A stretch of DNA of 64,000 nucleotides from Ectobacillus sp048976805 (GTDB lineage: Bacteria; Bacillota; Bacilli; Bacillales; Bacillaceae_G), in NCBI GenBank assembly GCA_048976805.1, contig JBHGUR010000035.1, forward strand, positions 5,116-69,115, given 5' to 3'. The notes under the pieces were generated by a model. It made no database searches. It saw only the letters and a program-made list of their open reading frames with translations, and had not been told where the DNA came from. Shown one piece after another: positions 1-8,510 of this stretch. Numbering within the stretch: position 1 is the first letter of the stretch; every line of letters starts with the position of its first letter. The position numbers and the translations under genes were made by a program.

Positions 1-2
1 AC

Positions 3-590
3 ACAGCAAGCCGCCCGTTTGATAAAAATCGGGATGGATTTGTTATTGCAGAAGGTGCGGGAATTGTAATTTTAGAAGAATTAGAGCATGCGTTAGCTCG
101 CGGTGCCAACATTTACGGGGAATTGATTGGCTATGGGGCCACTGGCGATGCATATCATATTACAACTCCTGCCCCGGATGGCGAAGGCGGACAACGTGCT
201 ATTGCATTAGCGTTACAAGATGCCGGCATTTCCTATGAACAAGTTGATTATATTAATGCCCACGGCACTTCTACACCTTATAATGATTTGTACGAAACAA
301 AAGCAATTAAAGAAGTGTTTGGAGAGCATGCATATCGCCTTGCTGTTAGTTCTACAAAATCCATGACTGGACATTTATTAGGGGCGGCAGGGGCCATTGA
401 GGCAATCTTTTGTCTATTAGCTATCAAGGAAGGCATTCTCCCTCCAACCATTAATTATGAAACACCGGATGAAGAGCTTGATTTGGATTATATTCCGAAT
501 GCTGCAAGAACGGCAAATGTTAATGTCGCGTTATCCAACTCTTTAGGATTTGGCGGCCACAATGCTACGCTGGTATTTAGAAAAATATAA
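3..590 (+). CDS. fabF: Beta-ketoacyl-ACP synthase II, C-terminal half (cut by window edge)
   Basis: Condensing enzyme of type II fatty acid synthesis, joining malonyl-ACP to acyl-ACP in the cytoplasm. The reading frame is open from the first bases, so the gene begins before the window; about 195 of the usual ~412 residues are present. Two of the three catalytic residues are visible: the His of NAHGTST and the His of STKSMTGHLLGAAGA, whose preceding Lys is also conserved. The active-site Cys lies upstream and cannot be checked. The C-terminal LSNSLGFGGHNATLVF is typical of FabF. A dispersed repeat begins 16 bases after the stop. The truncation is an artefact of the window, not a broken gene. 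Confidence 0.95.
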   Translation, partial: TASRPFDKNRDGFVIAEGAGIVILEELEHALARGANIYGELIGYGATGDAYHITTPAPDGEGGQRAIALALQDAGISYEQVDYINAHGTSTPYNDLYETKAIKEVFGEHAYRLAVSSTKSMTGHLLGAAGAIEAIFCLLAIKEGILPPTINYETPDEELDLDYIPNAARTANVNVALSNSLGFGGHNATLVFRKI

Positions 591-605
591 AAAACATATA
601 AATAG

Positions 606-687
606 AAAGGGGAGATCCGAAAAGTGGAAATCTCCCCAAATGAAATAATCAAGAATGTTGATATATGATGAAGGTTTTGAAACAAGA
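606..687 (+). repeat. Dispersed element with GGGG-TCCGAAAAG end, copy 1 (right end missing)
   Basis: This 82-base stretch matches 43275-43350 over nearly its whole length, including the blocks CCGAAAAGTGGAAAT, AATAATCAAGAATGTTGATATA and GGTTTTGAAAC. The left 30 bases contain a small inverted repeat (GGGGAGAT/ATCTCCCC). Copies at 43275-43406 and 49356-49491 have recognisable right ends; this one does not, so it is probably a truncated relic of a short non-autonomous insertion element. Confidence 0.7.
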
Positions 688-873
688 ACTTTGCCTACTT
701 AATAGAGAACACCAACATAAGCTAGTACACCGTCTATTTTGCTTTATCTTTCACTTTCGGGTTAAACGGTGCAAAGAGTCCGCTCGGATTTCCCTTCCAC
801 ACCCAGACATGCAAATCATAGTGCTGATTTTCCCGTTTTGCTTTTTCCTCATCACTTAGCGAGCATTGTAATC

Positions 874-909
874 AAAAAGAAGATACTTGATTCATCAAGC
901 ATCTTCTTT
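874..909 (-). terminator. Rho-independent terminator of the MFS gene
   Basis: Imperfect inverted repeat AAGAAGAT.CTTGA / TCAAG.ATCTTCTT, followed on the minus strand by a T tract. It lies 33 bases after the stop codon of the minus-strand transporter gene. Confidence 0.75.
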
Positions 910-941
910 AAAACACCACAATTTTTATATCATCCTTATAG

Positions 942-2165
942 TTATGCTGCTTTTCTTTCTGCAGTATTTTGCTTTGTCTCAGGGAAGGTAGCAACCAAAA
1001 AGATATACAAGCTGGAAACACTGATAAAGAAAATCATTGCAGGAACATAGCCAGCCGAACCTAAAATGTAGCTCCATGCTATAGTAGCAATTGTTTGTCC
1101 TGCATAAGCCAATGCCCAGAATAAACCAAACATTACAGTCAGCCTCTGTGGATTCATTCCTTTTAGTTCATGCGGGAGATTTAAGAAAATCGGATATTGG
1201 ATAAACATAGAAAAACCAGATACAGCTATCAGTACATATGCAAGAAGCGGGAGTGTATTAGCAAAAAACAGAGCTGCAGCAAAGGTGCCGACCATAATGA
1301 TTCCTACTGTAACAAGCGTTGGTTTACGGGCAACATCCCTATTGCCAATCGCAATACCTGCAAAGGTTCCAAGAATGCCGAATCCGGAAATTAATAAATT
1401 TGTTACCGATCCATTTAATTGGGTATACTCGTCAAAAATTGCTTTAAAGCTCACAAGCGATAATACATATAGCGTTAAAAAGGATGCAAACGCCAGCCCA
1501 TACCGCCAAAGAAATGGATCTTTCAATGCGTTTTTGTATCCATATTGCACATTCTGCTTGCCGTTCGCTTCTTGCATTTCAAAGCTCTCCGCTTTCCATA
1601 GCCAAGCGATAAAACATAGCAAAGTTAACGAAGCGAAAAATGTTAATGTTAAACGCCAATTTTCTGTCATTTGAGAAGCAAAGAGGGTAAACAAAACGGC
1701 AACAATAAAGGCGCCGACATTATAGGAAACCGTATTGGCTGCATTAATGCGCAATTTTTCATTCGGATTTGATACGTAACGGGCAACTACAGGATTCATA
1801 TAAACAATAACCATAGATCCCCCGACAGCCATAACCATCCTCGCTGCAGTATAAGCCCAGTAATTAGGGAGGTAAATGGCCACAAGCGCCATCATCAAAA
1901 GGCCAATAGCTAAACCAGCCGCCTTTTTAGGCCCTATTTTCATTAATAAAACCGCTGCTAAAATATTAGCAAAAACACGGGCGGTTGTAATCGAATAATT
2001 GACAAGCTGGGAGATAACAGGGTCAACGGGGCCGCCGAAAAAAGTTTGCGTTATTTGCGGCGTTAATGAAGAGCCTGCTACCCAGTTCATCGCAAAGGTT
2101 ACATATGCTAACCATAAAACGGCCATCATAAAATAACCTTTTCCTTTATGATGTATTGAATTCAT
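942..2165 (-). CDS. MFS transporter, substrate unknown
   Basis: A 407-residue integral membrane protein with roughly 12 hydrophobic segments and a positively charged central loop near residue 200 (the two halves are split by WKAESFEMQEANGKQN), the usual Major Facilitator layout. The loop between segments 2 and 3 carries KIGPKKA, a weak form of the MFS motif A. The start is placed at the ATG at 2165, which has a GAGGTG site six bases upstream; an in-frame GTG three codons earlier overlaps that site. It is transcribed alone and ends in its own terminator. Substrate cannot be told; the fold call is firm, the direction of transport is not. Confidence 0.8.
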   Translation of the reverse strand: MNSIHHKGKGYFMMAVLWLAYVTFAMNWVAGSSLTPQITQTFFGGPVDPVISQLVNYSITTARVFANILAAVLLMKIGPKKAAGLAIGLLMMALVAIYLPNYWAYTAARMVMAVGGSMVIVYMNPVVARYVSNPNEKLRINAANTVSYNVGAFIVAVLFTLFASQMTENWRLTLTFFASLTLLCFIAWLWKAESFEMQEANGKQNVQYGYKNALKDPFLWRYGLAFASFLTLYVLSLVSFKAIFDEYTQLNGSVTNLLISGFGILGTFAGIAIGNRDVARKPTLVTVGIIMVGTFAAALFFANTLPLLAYVLIAVSGFSMFIQYPIFLNLPHELKGMNPQRLTVMFGLFWALAYAGQTIATIAWSYILGSAGYVPAMIFFISVSSLYIFLVATFPETKQNTAERKAA

Positions 2166-2366
2166 GCTGTTCACCTCTGCAAGTATGATTTCTTAATTCC
2201 TAAATTGTATAATATATGAATCAAAATACAAGGTATTTCACCAAATGTACAAATAATTTAATGAAATAATGGAGCGAAATTATACTTGCTGTGATATACA
2301 AGCTTTGCTGGCACTTCGTAAGTGGAAGGAATATAGGAGAAAGAAGGGTATGTGGAGATTTTGCTT

Positions 2367-2404
2367 GGGGATTGAGTGATATCCTAAAGCATCACTCAAT
2401 CCCC
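2367..2404. repeat. Perfect 14-bp inverted repeat (hairpin)
   Basis: GGGGATTGAGTGAT and its exact complement are separated by 10 bases. On the minus strand it lies 43 bases after the stop of the short gene at 2447-2593 and could terminate it, although the T tract is poor. A regulator binding site is the alternative. Confidence 0.5.
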
Positions 2405-2446
2405 ATGTAAGGATGATTGATGCTATTCAATTAGAAGCTATCTTTG

Positions 2447-2593
2447 TTATTTGCTTTTTTGATCTTTAATCACTTCAGCATTAGATTTTTTAGGTGCAAA
2501 GTAGCCATTGTCATCGATAGAAACAGCATGCCGGTCATAATTGCCATCAGCGTGCTTTTTCTTTATCATATGGGGATTTTGATTATTGCCCAT
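2447..2593 (-). CDS. Small hydrophilic protein, 48 aa, unknown function
   Basis: An ATG at 2593 is preceded by GGAGGTGATATTAC, a near-perfect Bacillus ribosome binding site at ideal spacing, and opens a 48-codon frame. The product begins MGNNQNPH, is rich in Lys, Asn and Asp, and ends KDQKSK. The composition and strong translation signal resemble the small spore-associated proteins of Bacillus, but no named family is recognised. The hairpin at 2367-2404 may be its terminator. Confidence 0.6.
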   Translation of the reverse strand: MGNNQNPHMIKKKHADGNYDRHAVSIDDNGYFAPKKSNAEVIKDQKSK

Positions 2594-2849
2594 GTAATAT
2601 CACCTCCAGCACATATAGTATGCGCTTAGCTTCAAATATCTTTTCAAACTAAGCGTTTACAAAAGGTGGAAAATAACAGCAGAAAATGCACTGACATATA
2701 TTGCATAAATGCCTTAGTAAAAATAAACCAAATCTATATAAAGGGGATATAGACATGCGAATTGCTTCTTTCGCTTAGAAAAGCTTTTTCAACGAACCCG
2801 GCCGATCATCCATTTCCCGTTACTATGGCAGAACCAGCAGTTTTAGAAT

Positions 2850-2893
2850 GAAAAACAGCCATCTTTCGTTGCGAGTGAGAAAGATGGCTGTTT
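2850..2893 (-). terminator. Terminator of the DUF502 gene
   Basis: 15-bp stem AAACAGCCATCTTTC / GAAAGATGGCTGTTT followed by TTTTT on the minus strand, immediately downstream of the stop at 2897. Confidence 0.9.
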
Positions 2894-2896
2894 CGT

Positions 2897-3475
2897 TTAT
2901 TCAGATTGATTGGTCATGCCCGCAGATAAAATAAATTTCATTGCGTCTTCCGGCTTGATATCAAGCACCTCAATATCGCTTTTTGGAACAAGAAACGTTA
3001 TGCCCGCCACCTGAAACGTCTGCGGAATAAACACAGCGACATACTCCTGCAGCGGTTCATATAGCGTATGCAACTCTTCCGATGTCACAAATCCAAGGCT
3101 CTTCATGCTCGTTCCGGGAATAGTTACAAGCACGACTTTAGAAAATGAACGTTTTTCTCCCAACAAAGATTGTAAAATATCCTGGATGGAGGTATACAGT
3201 GTTTTTACAAGAGGAACCTTGCGAAACAGCCGGTCTATTATCCTCAAAATTCCGTTTATCATATAATGCTTTGATAGCCAGCCGAGAAAAGTCAAAAACA
3301 CGATGGTGACCAAGATTCCAATTCCGGGTACATACGCTTCTCCAACATAGCTTTTAATAGCATTCCCTAAAAGTCCATCTAAAAATGTAAATACAGTAAA
3401 TAAAACATATACGATAAGCAAAATAGGAACGATTGTTAAAATCCCATTTAGAAAATGTTTTAGCCAATGCTTCAT
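2897..3475 (-). CDS. DUF502 family membrane protein
   Basis: 192 residues, full length for the DUF502 family. Two hydrophobic segments (about residues 10-34 and 47-70) are followed by a cytoplasmic or peripheral domain with family-like segments VPLVKTLYTSIQ and VAVFIPQTF. A GGAGGCGG ribosome binding site precedes the ATG. It stands alone, with its own terminator. The biochemical function of bacterial DUF502 proteins is not established; no function is inferred here. Confidence 0.85.
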   Translation of the reverse strand: MKHWLKHFLNGILTIVPILLIVYVLFTVFTFLDGLLGNAIKSYVGEAYVPGIGILVTIVFLTFLGWLSKHYMINGILRIIDRLFRKVPLVKTLYTSIQDILQSLLGEKRSFSKVVLVTIPGTSMKSLGFVTSEELHTLYEPLQEYVAVFIPQTFQVAGITFLVPKSDIEVLDIKPEDAMKFILSAGMTNQSE

Positions 3476-3872
3476 AAAGACTACCGCCTCCCTCTATAAA
3501 ATAACAATCCGTCTTATATATACTATCATATGGACTGGAGAGGTCAGTGCGTAAAAAGAAAGATTGCAGCTAATTAGATTTAAATGGAAAGTGAAAACAA
3601 TTCAAAAGGAAGTACTTTGAATGTTTGCAAACAATAAATAAGTCTATAAATGCATAGGAGGCTGGCTTGTTTTTGGTTATTAAACTCGTGAAAAATGATA
3701 CAATTGAGGTATAATATAATGTGGTGAATAAATATAGCCTCTTCAATTTATATTTTTATCAGTATTATATAATGCAAAAGGACTTTTATAATTATTCTAA
3801 AAAAGTTGAAGAAGCTATTTATTTCACGTGCCTTATTTTATGAAGATTCAAGATTGAAAGCGAGTGTTTAGT
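3476..3872. other. Divergent intergenic region upstream of yeeI
   Basis: About 400 AT-rich bases between two divergent genes. A TATAAT-like hexamer occurs in GGTATAATATAATG near 3708-3720, giving a possible promoter for yeeI, but no convincing -35 box at correct spacing was found. No gene seen. Confidence 0.4.
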
Positions 3873-4592
3873 ATGGGTCGTAAATGGAACAACATTAAGG
3901 ACAAAAAAGCGTCAAAAGACGCAAATACAAGCCGTATATACGCAAAGTTCGGACGCAAGATTTATGTAGCGGCAAAGCAAGGAGATCCTGATCCGGAAGC
4001 AAACCAAGCTTTAAAATTTGTCCTTGAGCGCGCCAAAACATACAGTGTACCAAAAACGATTATTGACCGTGCGATTGAAAAAGCGAAAGGCAGTGCAGAC
4101 GAAAACTATGATGAGCTTCGCTACGAAGGCTTTGGGCCGAACGGGGCAGCGGTAATTATAGATGCATTAACAAACAACGTGAATCGTACTGCAGCAGAGG
4201 TCCGGGCTGCATTTAATAAAAACGGCGGAAACATGGGAGTAAGCGGATCTGTCTCTTATATGTTTGATGCAACAGCTGTTATTGGCATTGAAGGCAAAAC
4301 AGCAGATGAAGCGCTTGAAATATTAATGGAAGCCGATGTAGATGCGCGTGATATTGTAGAAGAGGATGAAGCGGTTATTGTATATGCTGAACCTGACCAA
4401 TTCCATGCTATACAAGAAGCGTTCAAGAATGCTGGCATCACTGAATTTACAGTTGCGGAGCTAACGATGCTTGCGCAAAATGAAGTGACACTTCCAGAAG
4501 ATGCCAAATTGCAATTCGAAAAACTGATTGATGCATTGGAAGATTTAGAAGATGTCCAACAAGTGTACCATAATGTGGACTTAGGGGAATAA
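3873..4592 (+). CDS. yeeI: YebC/TACO1-family protein, YeeI type
   Basis: 239 residues, full length for the YebC/PmpR/TACO1 family. The N-terminus MGRKWNNIKDKKASKDANTS and the segment RYEGFGPNGAA are family hallmarks. Bacilli carry two paralogues; this N-terminus matches the YeeI branch rather than YrbC. Proteins of this family are associated with relief of ribosome stalling and, in some bacteria, with gene regulation; which applies here is unknown. The start is set at ATG 3873, because the family begins MGRKW; an in-frame GTG at 3864 adds three non-conserved residues. Monocistronic, with a strong terminator directly after it. Confidence 0.93.
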   Translation: MGRKWNNIKDKKASKDANTSRIYAKFGRKIYVAAKQGDPDPEANQALKFVLERAKTYSVPKTIIDRAIEKAKGSADENYDELRYEGFGPNGAAVIIDALTNNVNRTAAEVRAAFNKNGGNMGVSGSVSYMFDATAVIGIEGKTADEALEILMEADVDARDIVEEDEAVIVYAEPDQFHAIQEAFKNAGITEFTVAELTMLAQNEVTLPEDAKLQFEKLIDALEDLEDVQQVYHNVDLGE

Positions 4593-4603
4593 ATGGACGA
4601 AGG

Positions 4604-4642
4604 CAGGCCGTTTGTTACATAACAAACGGCCTGTTGTTTTTA
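4604..4642 (+). terminator. Terminator of yeeI
   Basis: Stem CAGGCCGTTTGTTA / AACAAACGGCCTG with a 3-base loop, followed by TTGTTTTTATT. Confidence 0.92.
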
Positions 4643-4647
4643 TTCAA

Positions 4648-4828
4648 TCAACACTTATAATCATTGTTTACAGCAACACTTAAATGTTCCCAGCGTTTAA
4701 TGAATCGATTTAGCTCTTGTTCTCCTTTTTCGGTTAATGGGCAGTATTTGCGTTTAGGACCTGCTGTTGACTTTCTTAAAGCGGCACTAACTAATTTATC
4801 CTTTTGCTGCTGTACTAAATAGGGTATA
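4648..4828 (-). pseudogene. PadR-family regulator, C-terminal remnant
   Basis: The minus strand encodes about 58 residues including LVQQQKDKLVSAALRKS, GPKRKYCPLTEKGEQEL and FIKRWEHLSVAVNN, which is the wing and following helix of a PadR winged-helix regulator (YPxL...GRxRKYYxLTxKGxxxL). The first half of the domain is missing and the frame upstream reads into hydrophobic nonsense over the start of the xanthine dehydrogenase operon. It therefore appears to be a 5'-truncated gene. The former gene would have been divergent from, and possibly a regulator of, that operon; this last point is inference. Confidence 0.6.
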
Positions 4829-4870
4829 TAAACCATATATTTGTACAAAAACAGGAGAGGAAAAAATAAA

Positions 4871-7213
4871 ATGAGCGAGTATCGTATAATCGGCAAAAGC
4901 ATTCCAAGAAAAGAAGGATGGGATAAAGTAACAGGGAGAGCAAAATATATTGATGACCAAAATGAAGCAGGTACGCTGCATGCAAAGCTAGTGACAAGCC
5001 CAAATGCGCATGCTTATATAGAACAAATTGATATTAGCGAAGCACGGAAAATAGCAGGTGTACAAGCTATCGTGACAGGGCTGGATTTTCCGCAGCTTGT
5101 TGGTTCCAGTATTGTTGACCGGCCGCCGCTTGCTTTTGAAAAAGTTCGCTATTTTGGCGAACCGGTTGCCATTGTGATTGCGGATACGGAAGCGATTGCG
5201 AGAAAAGCGGCTTTTTCTGTTCGCGTAACGTACCGGGAACTTCCTGTCGTACATACCCCTTTACAGGCATATCAACCAAATGCTCCTCTCATCCATGAGA
5301 AACTCGGAGAATACAAAATCATTGAGGAAGCTAGACCGGAGCCAGGAACAAACATTGCCAACCGGACAAAAATCAGAAAAGGTAATATTCAAGCGGGGTT
5401 TGCTAAAAGCGATGTGATTGTCGACGAATATTTCTCTTTTCCTCAATCTCTTCATGCAGCGCTTGAAACAAGATGTGCAGAAGTTGAAATTCGGCCGAGC
5501 GGAGAGGTGATTGTGTATTCAACCTCTCAGGCACCTTTTGAAATTCGAGAACAGCTTAGCGAAGTTTTCCAGATAGATGAATCCAATATAGCCGTCCATG
5601 TACCGTTAGTAGGGGGAGCTTATGGCGGAAAAACACATGTCCAGCTAGAAATTTTGGCATATCTCGCTTCTAGGGCTACAGGCGGCAGACGGGTAAAACT
5701 GCGCTGCAGCCGGGAAGAGGATTCCGCGACAGCGCCTGTGCATATCGGCTTGCAAGCAAGAGTCCGGCTCGGTTGTACACAAGGTGGCAAGCTACAAGCA
5801 GCAGAGCTGTTGTATTTATTTGATGGCGGCGCCTATGGGGAACGGGCTGTCGTTGTCAGTAAAGCGGCCGGATTGGATTGTACCGGACCGTACGCTATTG
5901 AACATGTTTCATGCGACTCGCTTTGTATGTATACAAACCATCCGTACGCCACAGCCTTTCGGGGGTTTGGGCATTGTGAGTATACGTTTGCCGTGGAACG
6001 AACTATTGATATATTAGCAAAACGGCTGAATATGTGCCCGCTTGAATTTCGGCTGAAAAATGCAATTCGGCCCGGGGATACAACGCCGACGCAAGTGCCG
6101 GTTACAAGAAGCAATACAGGCGATGCCGCACAATGTTTAATAAAATTAAAGGAGCTCATTCACTGGGAAGAAGGAGAGCGCATTCCTGTTTCTGGCCGTA
6201 AAGTAAGAGCAAAAGGAATTGCGTTTGCTTGGAAAAATTCGACAACACCCCAAAATGCTGGAGCCGGTGCTGTTTTAACATTTGCAAAAGACGGAACAGT
6301 TTCCATTAATTGCGGTGCGGTCGAAATTGGGCAGGGTACAAAAACAGTATTAACACAAATAGCGGCAGAGATTCTTCAAATGAAAATAGACGATATTCAC
6401 ATTAAGATGGAGGTGAACACCGAGACGGCGCCCAAACACTGGAAAACAGCGGCGAGCCGTACGACGTATCTTGTAGGAAATGCTGTTGTTGCAGCGGCAG
6501 AAGAGGCGTTGAGGCAGCTAAAGGAGCGGGCATCAGAGCTGCTTGGCATTCCGGAAGAAGATTTAGAGGTTGCAGATAAAAGAGTGTACAAAAAAAGCCA
6601 AAAAGAGACCGGAGTTGATTTTAGCGAAATTGTACACGGCTACGTAGCTGAAGATGGAACGGCAATCGGTCCGCAAGTTATCGGAACGGGCGCTTATATG
6701 CTAGAAGGATTAACAGAAAATGACCCTGAGACTGGCAAGGGCAGGCATGGACCGGAATGGGGCATCATTGCCCAAGCAGTAGAGGTAGAGTTTGATATGA
6801 GAGACTGCACATACGAACTTATCCGGGCTGTGAGTGTAGCAGATGCCGGCAAGATTTTAAATGAGAAGGGCGCAAAAGGGCAGGTAATGGGCGCGATGAG
6901 TATGGGACTAAGCTTTGCATCGCGGGAAGGGCACCAATACGACGAAAAGAGCCGCATCTTAAACACACAATTTCGTTCCTATAAGGTCACCCATTATGGA
7001 CAACATCCAGAATATGTTGTCGATTTCATTGAAGTTCCCCATGATGGGTCCGCCTTTAAGTCACGCGCTCTCGGCGAACATGGCATCCTCGGCATGCCTG
7101 CCGCTCTAGCCAATAGCCTTTCAACGGCGGCAAACACTTCGCTGCATCATTTGCCGATTACGCCGGAATTAATTTGGAAAACAAGGCTCCAACAGGAAGG
7201 AGCTTCACTATGA
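4871..7213 (+). CDS. pucD: Xanthine dehydrogenase, molybdopterin-binding subunit
   Basis: 780-residue large subunit of the xanthine dehydrogenase family; binds the molybdenum cofactor and holds the active site for hypoxanthine/xanthine hydroxylation. An N-terminal a/b-hammerhead domain (residues ~10-120) is followed by the Mo-binding domain, with PLVGGAYGGKTH near 250, the AFRGFGH loop near 365, VEIGQGT near 490 and the C-terminal LGEHGILG, which supplies the catalytic Glu. Start ATG 4871 follows CAGGAGAGG; upstream codons in frame belong to the leader. It is the first of five genes with 4-base overlaps (pucD-C-E-A, then B). B. subtilis has the same set in a different order. Substrate assignment to purines rests on family and gene set. 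Confidence 0.9.
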   Translation: MSEYRIIGKSIPRKEGWDKVTGRAKYIDDQNEAGTLHAKLVTSPNAHAYIEQIDISEARKIAGVQAIVTGLDFPQLVGSSIVDRPPLAFEKVRYFGEPVAIVIADTEAIARKAAFSVRVTYRELPVVHTPLQAYQPNAPLIHEKLGEYKIIEEARPEPGTNIANRTKIRKGNIQAGFAKSDVIVDEYFSFPQSLHAALETRCAEVEIRPSGEVIVYSTSQAPFEIREQLSEVFQIDESNIAVHVPLVGGAYGGKTHVQLEILAYLASRATGGRRVKLRCSREEDSATAPVHIGLQARVRLGCTQGGKLQAAELLYLFDGGAYGERAVVVSKAAGLDCTGPYAIEHVSCDSLCMYTNHPYATAFRGFGHCEYTFAVERTIDILAKRLNMCPLEFRLKNAIRPGDTTPTQVPVTRSNTGDAAQCLIKLKELIHWEEGERIPVSGRKVRAKGIAFAWKNSTTPQNAGAGAVLTFAKDGTVSINCGAVEIGQGTKTVLTQIAAEILQMKIDDIHIKMEVNTETAPKHWKTAASRTTYLVGNAVVAAAEEALRQLKERASELLGIPEEDLEVADKRVYKKSQKETGVDFSEIVHGYVAEDGTAIGPQVIGTGAYMLEGLTENDPETGKGRHGPEWGIIAQAVEVEFDMRDCTYELIRAVSVADAGKILNEKGAKGQVMGAMSMGLSFASREGHQYDEKSRILNTQFRSYKVTHYGQHPEYVVDFIEVPHDGSAFKSRALGEHGILGMPAALANSLSTAANTSLHHLPITPELIWKTRLQQEGASL

Positions 7214-8049
7214 TTCCATTCGATTTTGAGTATTATCGCCCAGCTTCTATTGAAGAAGCAGTCCAACTTTTTAGCAAATTATATAAAGAAGGGAAAAAGC
7301 CGCTGTACTACAGCGGGGGCACGGAAATTATTACATATGCTCGGCTGAATCTTGTTTCTACAGAAGCTGTCATCGATATTAAATATATCCCTGCCTGTCA
7401 TACGTACGGATCTCAGCAAGGTTTTTTGATTCTCGGTGCTGCTCTTACTTTAACACAAATATCCGATATGAACGCATTTCCGCTACTAAGCACTACAGCC
7501 TCCCGCATAGCCGATCATACAGCGCGAAATAAAATTACATTAGGGGGGAATATTGCTGGAGACATTCCGTATCGTGAAGCTGTTCTGCCCTTTTTATTGA
7601 CAAATAGTACCTTCGTCATCGCCGGAATGGGCGGAATTCGTTACGTTCCTGCCAAGAAAGCATTTCAGGGACAACTGCAGCTATATCCCGGGGAATTTCT
7701 CGTGCAAATTGCTACGCCTGCCGAATATGCGAATGCTCCTTTTTATAGCGTAAAGAAACGGAAAAACGAAGAAATTGACTACCCTCTCATTACGCTTGCT
7801 GCGATCAAGACCGATTTTAATATTCGAACTGCTTATAGCGGATTATGTGAATTTCCATTTTGTTCAGAGAAAATGGATAGGCAATTGAATAACAAGAATA
7901 TTCCAAGAGAGCAAAGAATTGAGCGGGCTGTTGCTTCTATCCCTAATTCTGTGCGCAATGATATTCGCGGTTCTCGGGAATACCGTTTGTTTGTATTGCG
8001 GAATATGCTGCAAGATGCTTTAACAGAGCTAGAAGGGGTGGAGGTATGA
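7210..8049 (+). CDS. pucC: Xanthine dehydrogenase, FAD-binding subunit
   Basis: 279 residues, the medium (CoxM/FAD_binding_5) subunit that passes electrons from the 2Fe-2S clusters to NAD or another acceptor. YYSGGTEI near residue 37 and ITLGGNIAGD near 110 are the FAD pyrophosphate-contacting loops. The C-terminal CO-dehydrogenase flavoprotein domain follows. Start ATG 7210 overlaps the pucD stop (ATGA) and has GAAGGAG upstream; an earlier ATG at 7174 lies inside pucD and lacks a site. Translational coupling with pucD and pucE (another ATGA overlap) is likely. Confidence 0.9.
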   Translation: MIPFDFEYYRPASIEEAVQLFSKLYKEGKKPLYYSGGTEIITYARLNLVSTEAVIDIKYIPACHTYGSQQGFLILGAALTLTQISDMNAFPLLSTTASRIADHTARNKITLGGNIAGDIPYREAVLPFLLTNSTFVIAGMGGIRYVPAKKAFQGQLQLYPGEFLVQIATPAEYANAPFYSVKKRKNEEIDYPLITLAAIKTDFNIRTAYSGLCEFPFCSEKMDRQLNNKNIPREQRIERAVASIPNSVRNDIRGSREYRLFVLRNMLQDALTELEGVEV

Positions 8050-8510
8050 TTGCGAAGCTGAATCTATATGTTAACGGAGAAACGCGGGCTGTTGTGGCCA
8101 GAATGGCAGACACCCTCCTTGATATGCTACGGGATGAGCTTGGATTGACCGGAGCAAAGCGCGGCTGTGAAAACGGAGATTGCGGCGCCTGTACGGTACT
8201 AGTAGACGAAGTGCCGCTTAAGTCATGTATCATGCTTGCCGTAGAGGGAGATGGAAAGCGCATCACAACCGCTGAAGGGTTAGGAGGAGTTCCTATTCAA
8301 CAAGCGTTCATTGAAAAATGGGCATTTCAATGCGGCTATTGTACACCCGGTTTCATTATCAATTGCCACGCTCTCGTCAACAGGCATCCTAACGCGAACG
8401 ATCAAGTAATAAAACAATGGCTGCAATCCAATATTTGCCGTTGCACAAGCTACCAGGAAATTGAACAAGCTGTAAAAGATGTGTTGCATAAACAGGGTGA
8501 TGGCCAGTGA
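8046..8510 (+). CDS. pucE: Xanthine dehydrogenase, 2Fe-2S subunit
   Basis: 154 residues, the small iron-sulfur subunit. The plant-type cluster ligands are CENGDCGACTV with a later Cys (SCIM), and the second all-helical cluster uses CGYCTPG and CRCTSY. Both cluster motifs are complete, so the subunit should be functional. ATGA overlap with pucC and a GTG start of the next gene overlapping its stop. Confidence 0.93.
   Translation: MIAKLNLYVNGETRAVVARMADTLLDMLRDELGLTGAKRGCENGDCGACTVLVDEVPLKSCIMLAVEGDGKRITTAEGLGGVPIQQAFIEKWAFQCGYCTPGFIINCHALVNRHPNANDQVIKQWLQSNICRCTSYQEIEQAVKDVLHKQGDGQ

Larger units (their letters stand above)
591..941. other. Intergenic gap: repeat plus terminator, no gene seen
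   Basis: The 351 bases between fabF and the convergent MFS gene hold the dispersed repeat (606-687) and the MFS terminator (874-909). Small open frames at 665-1050 have no ribosome binding site or recognisable content. Confidence 0.6.

Noticed and set aside
2740..2780. Seven-codon peptide MRIASFA behind GGGGATATAGAC
   Set aside because: Too short to support; no downstream gene on that strand for it to regulate.
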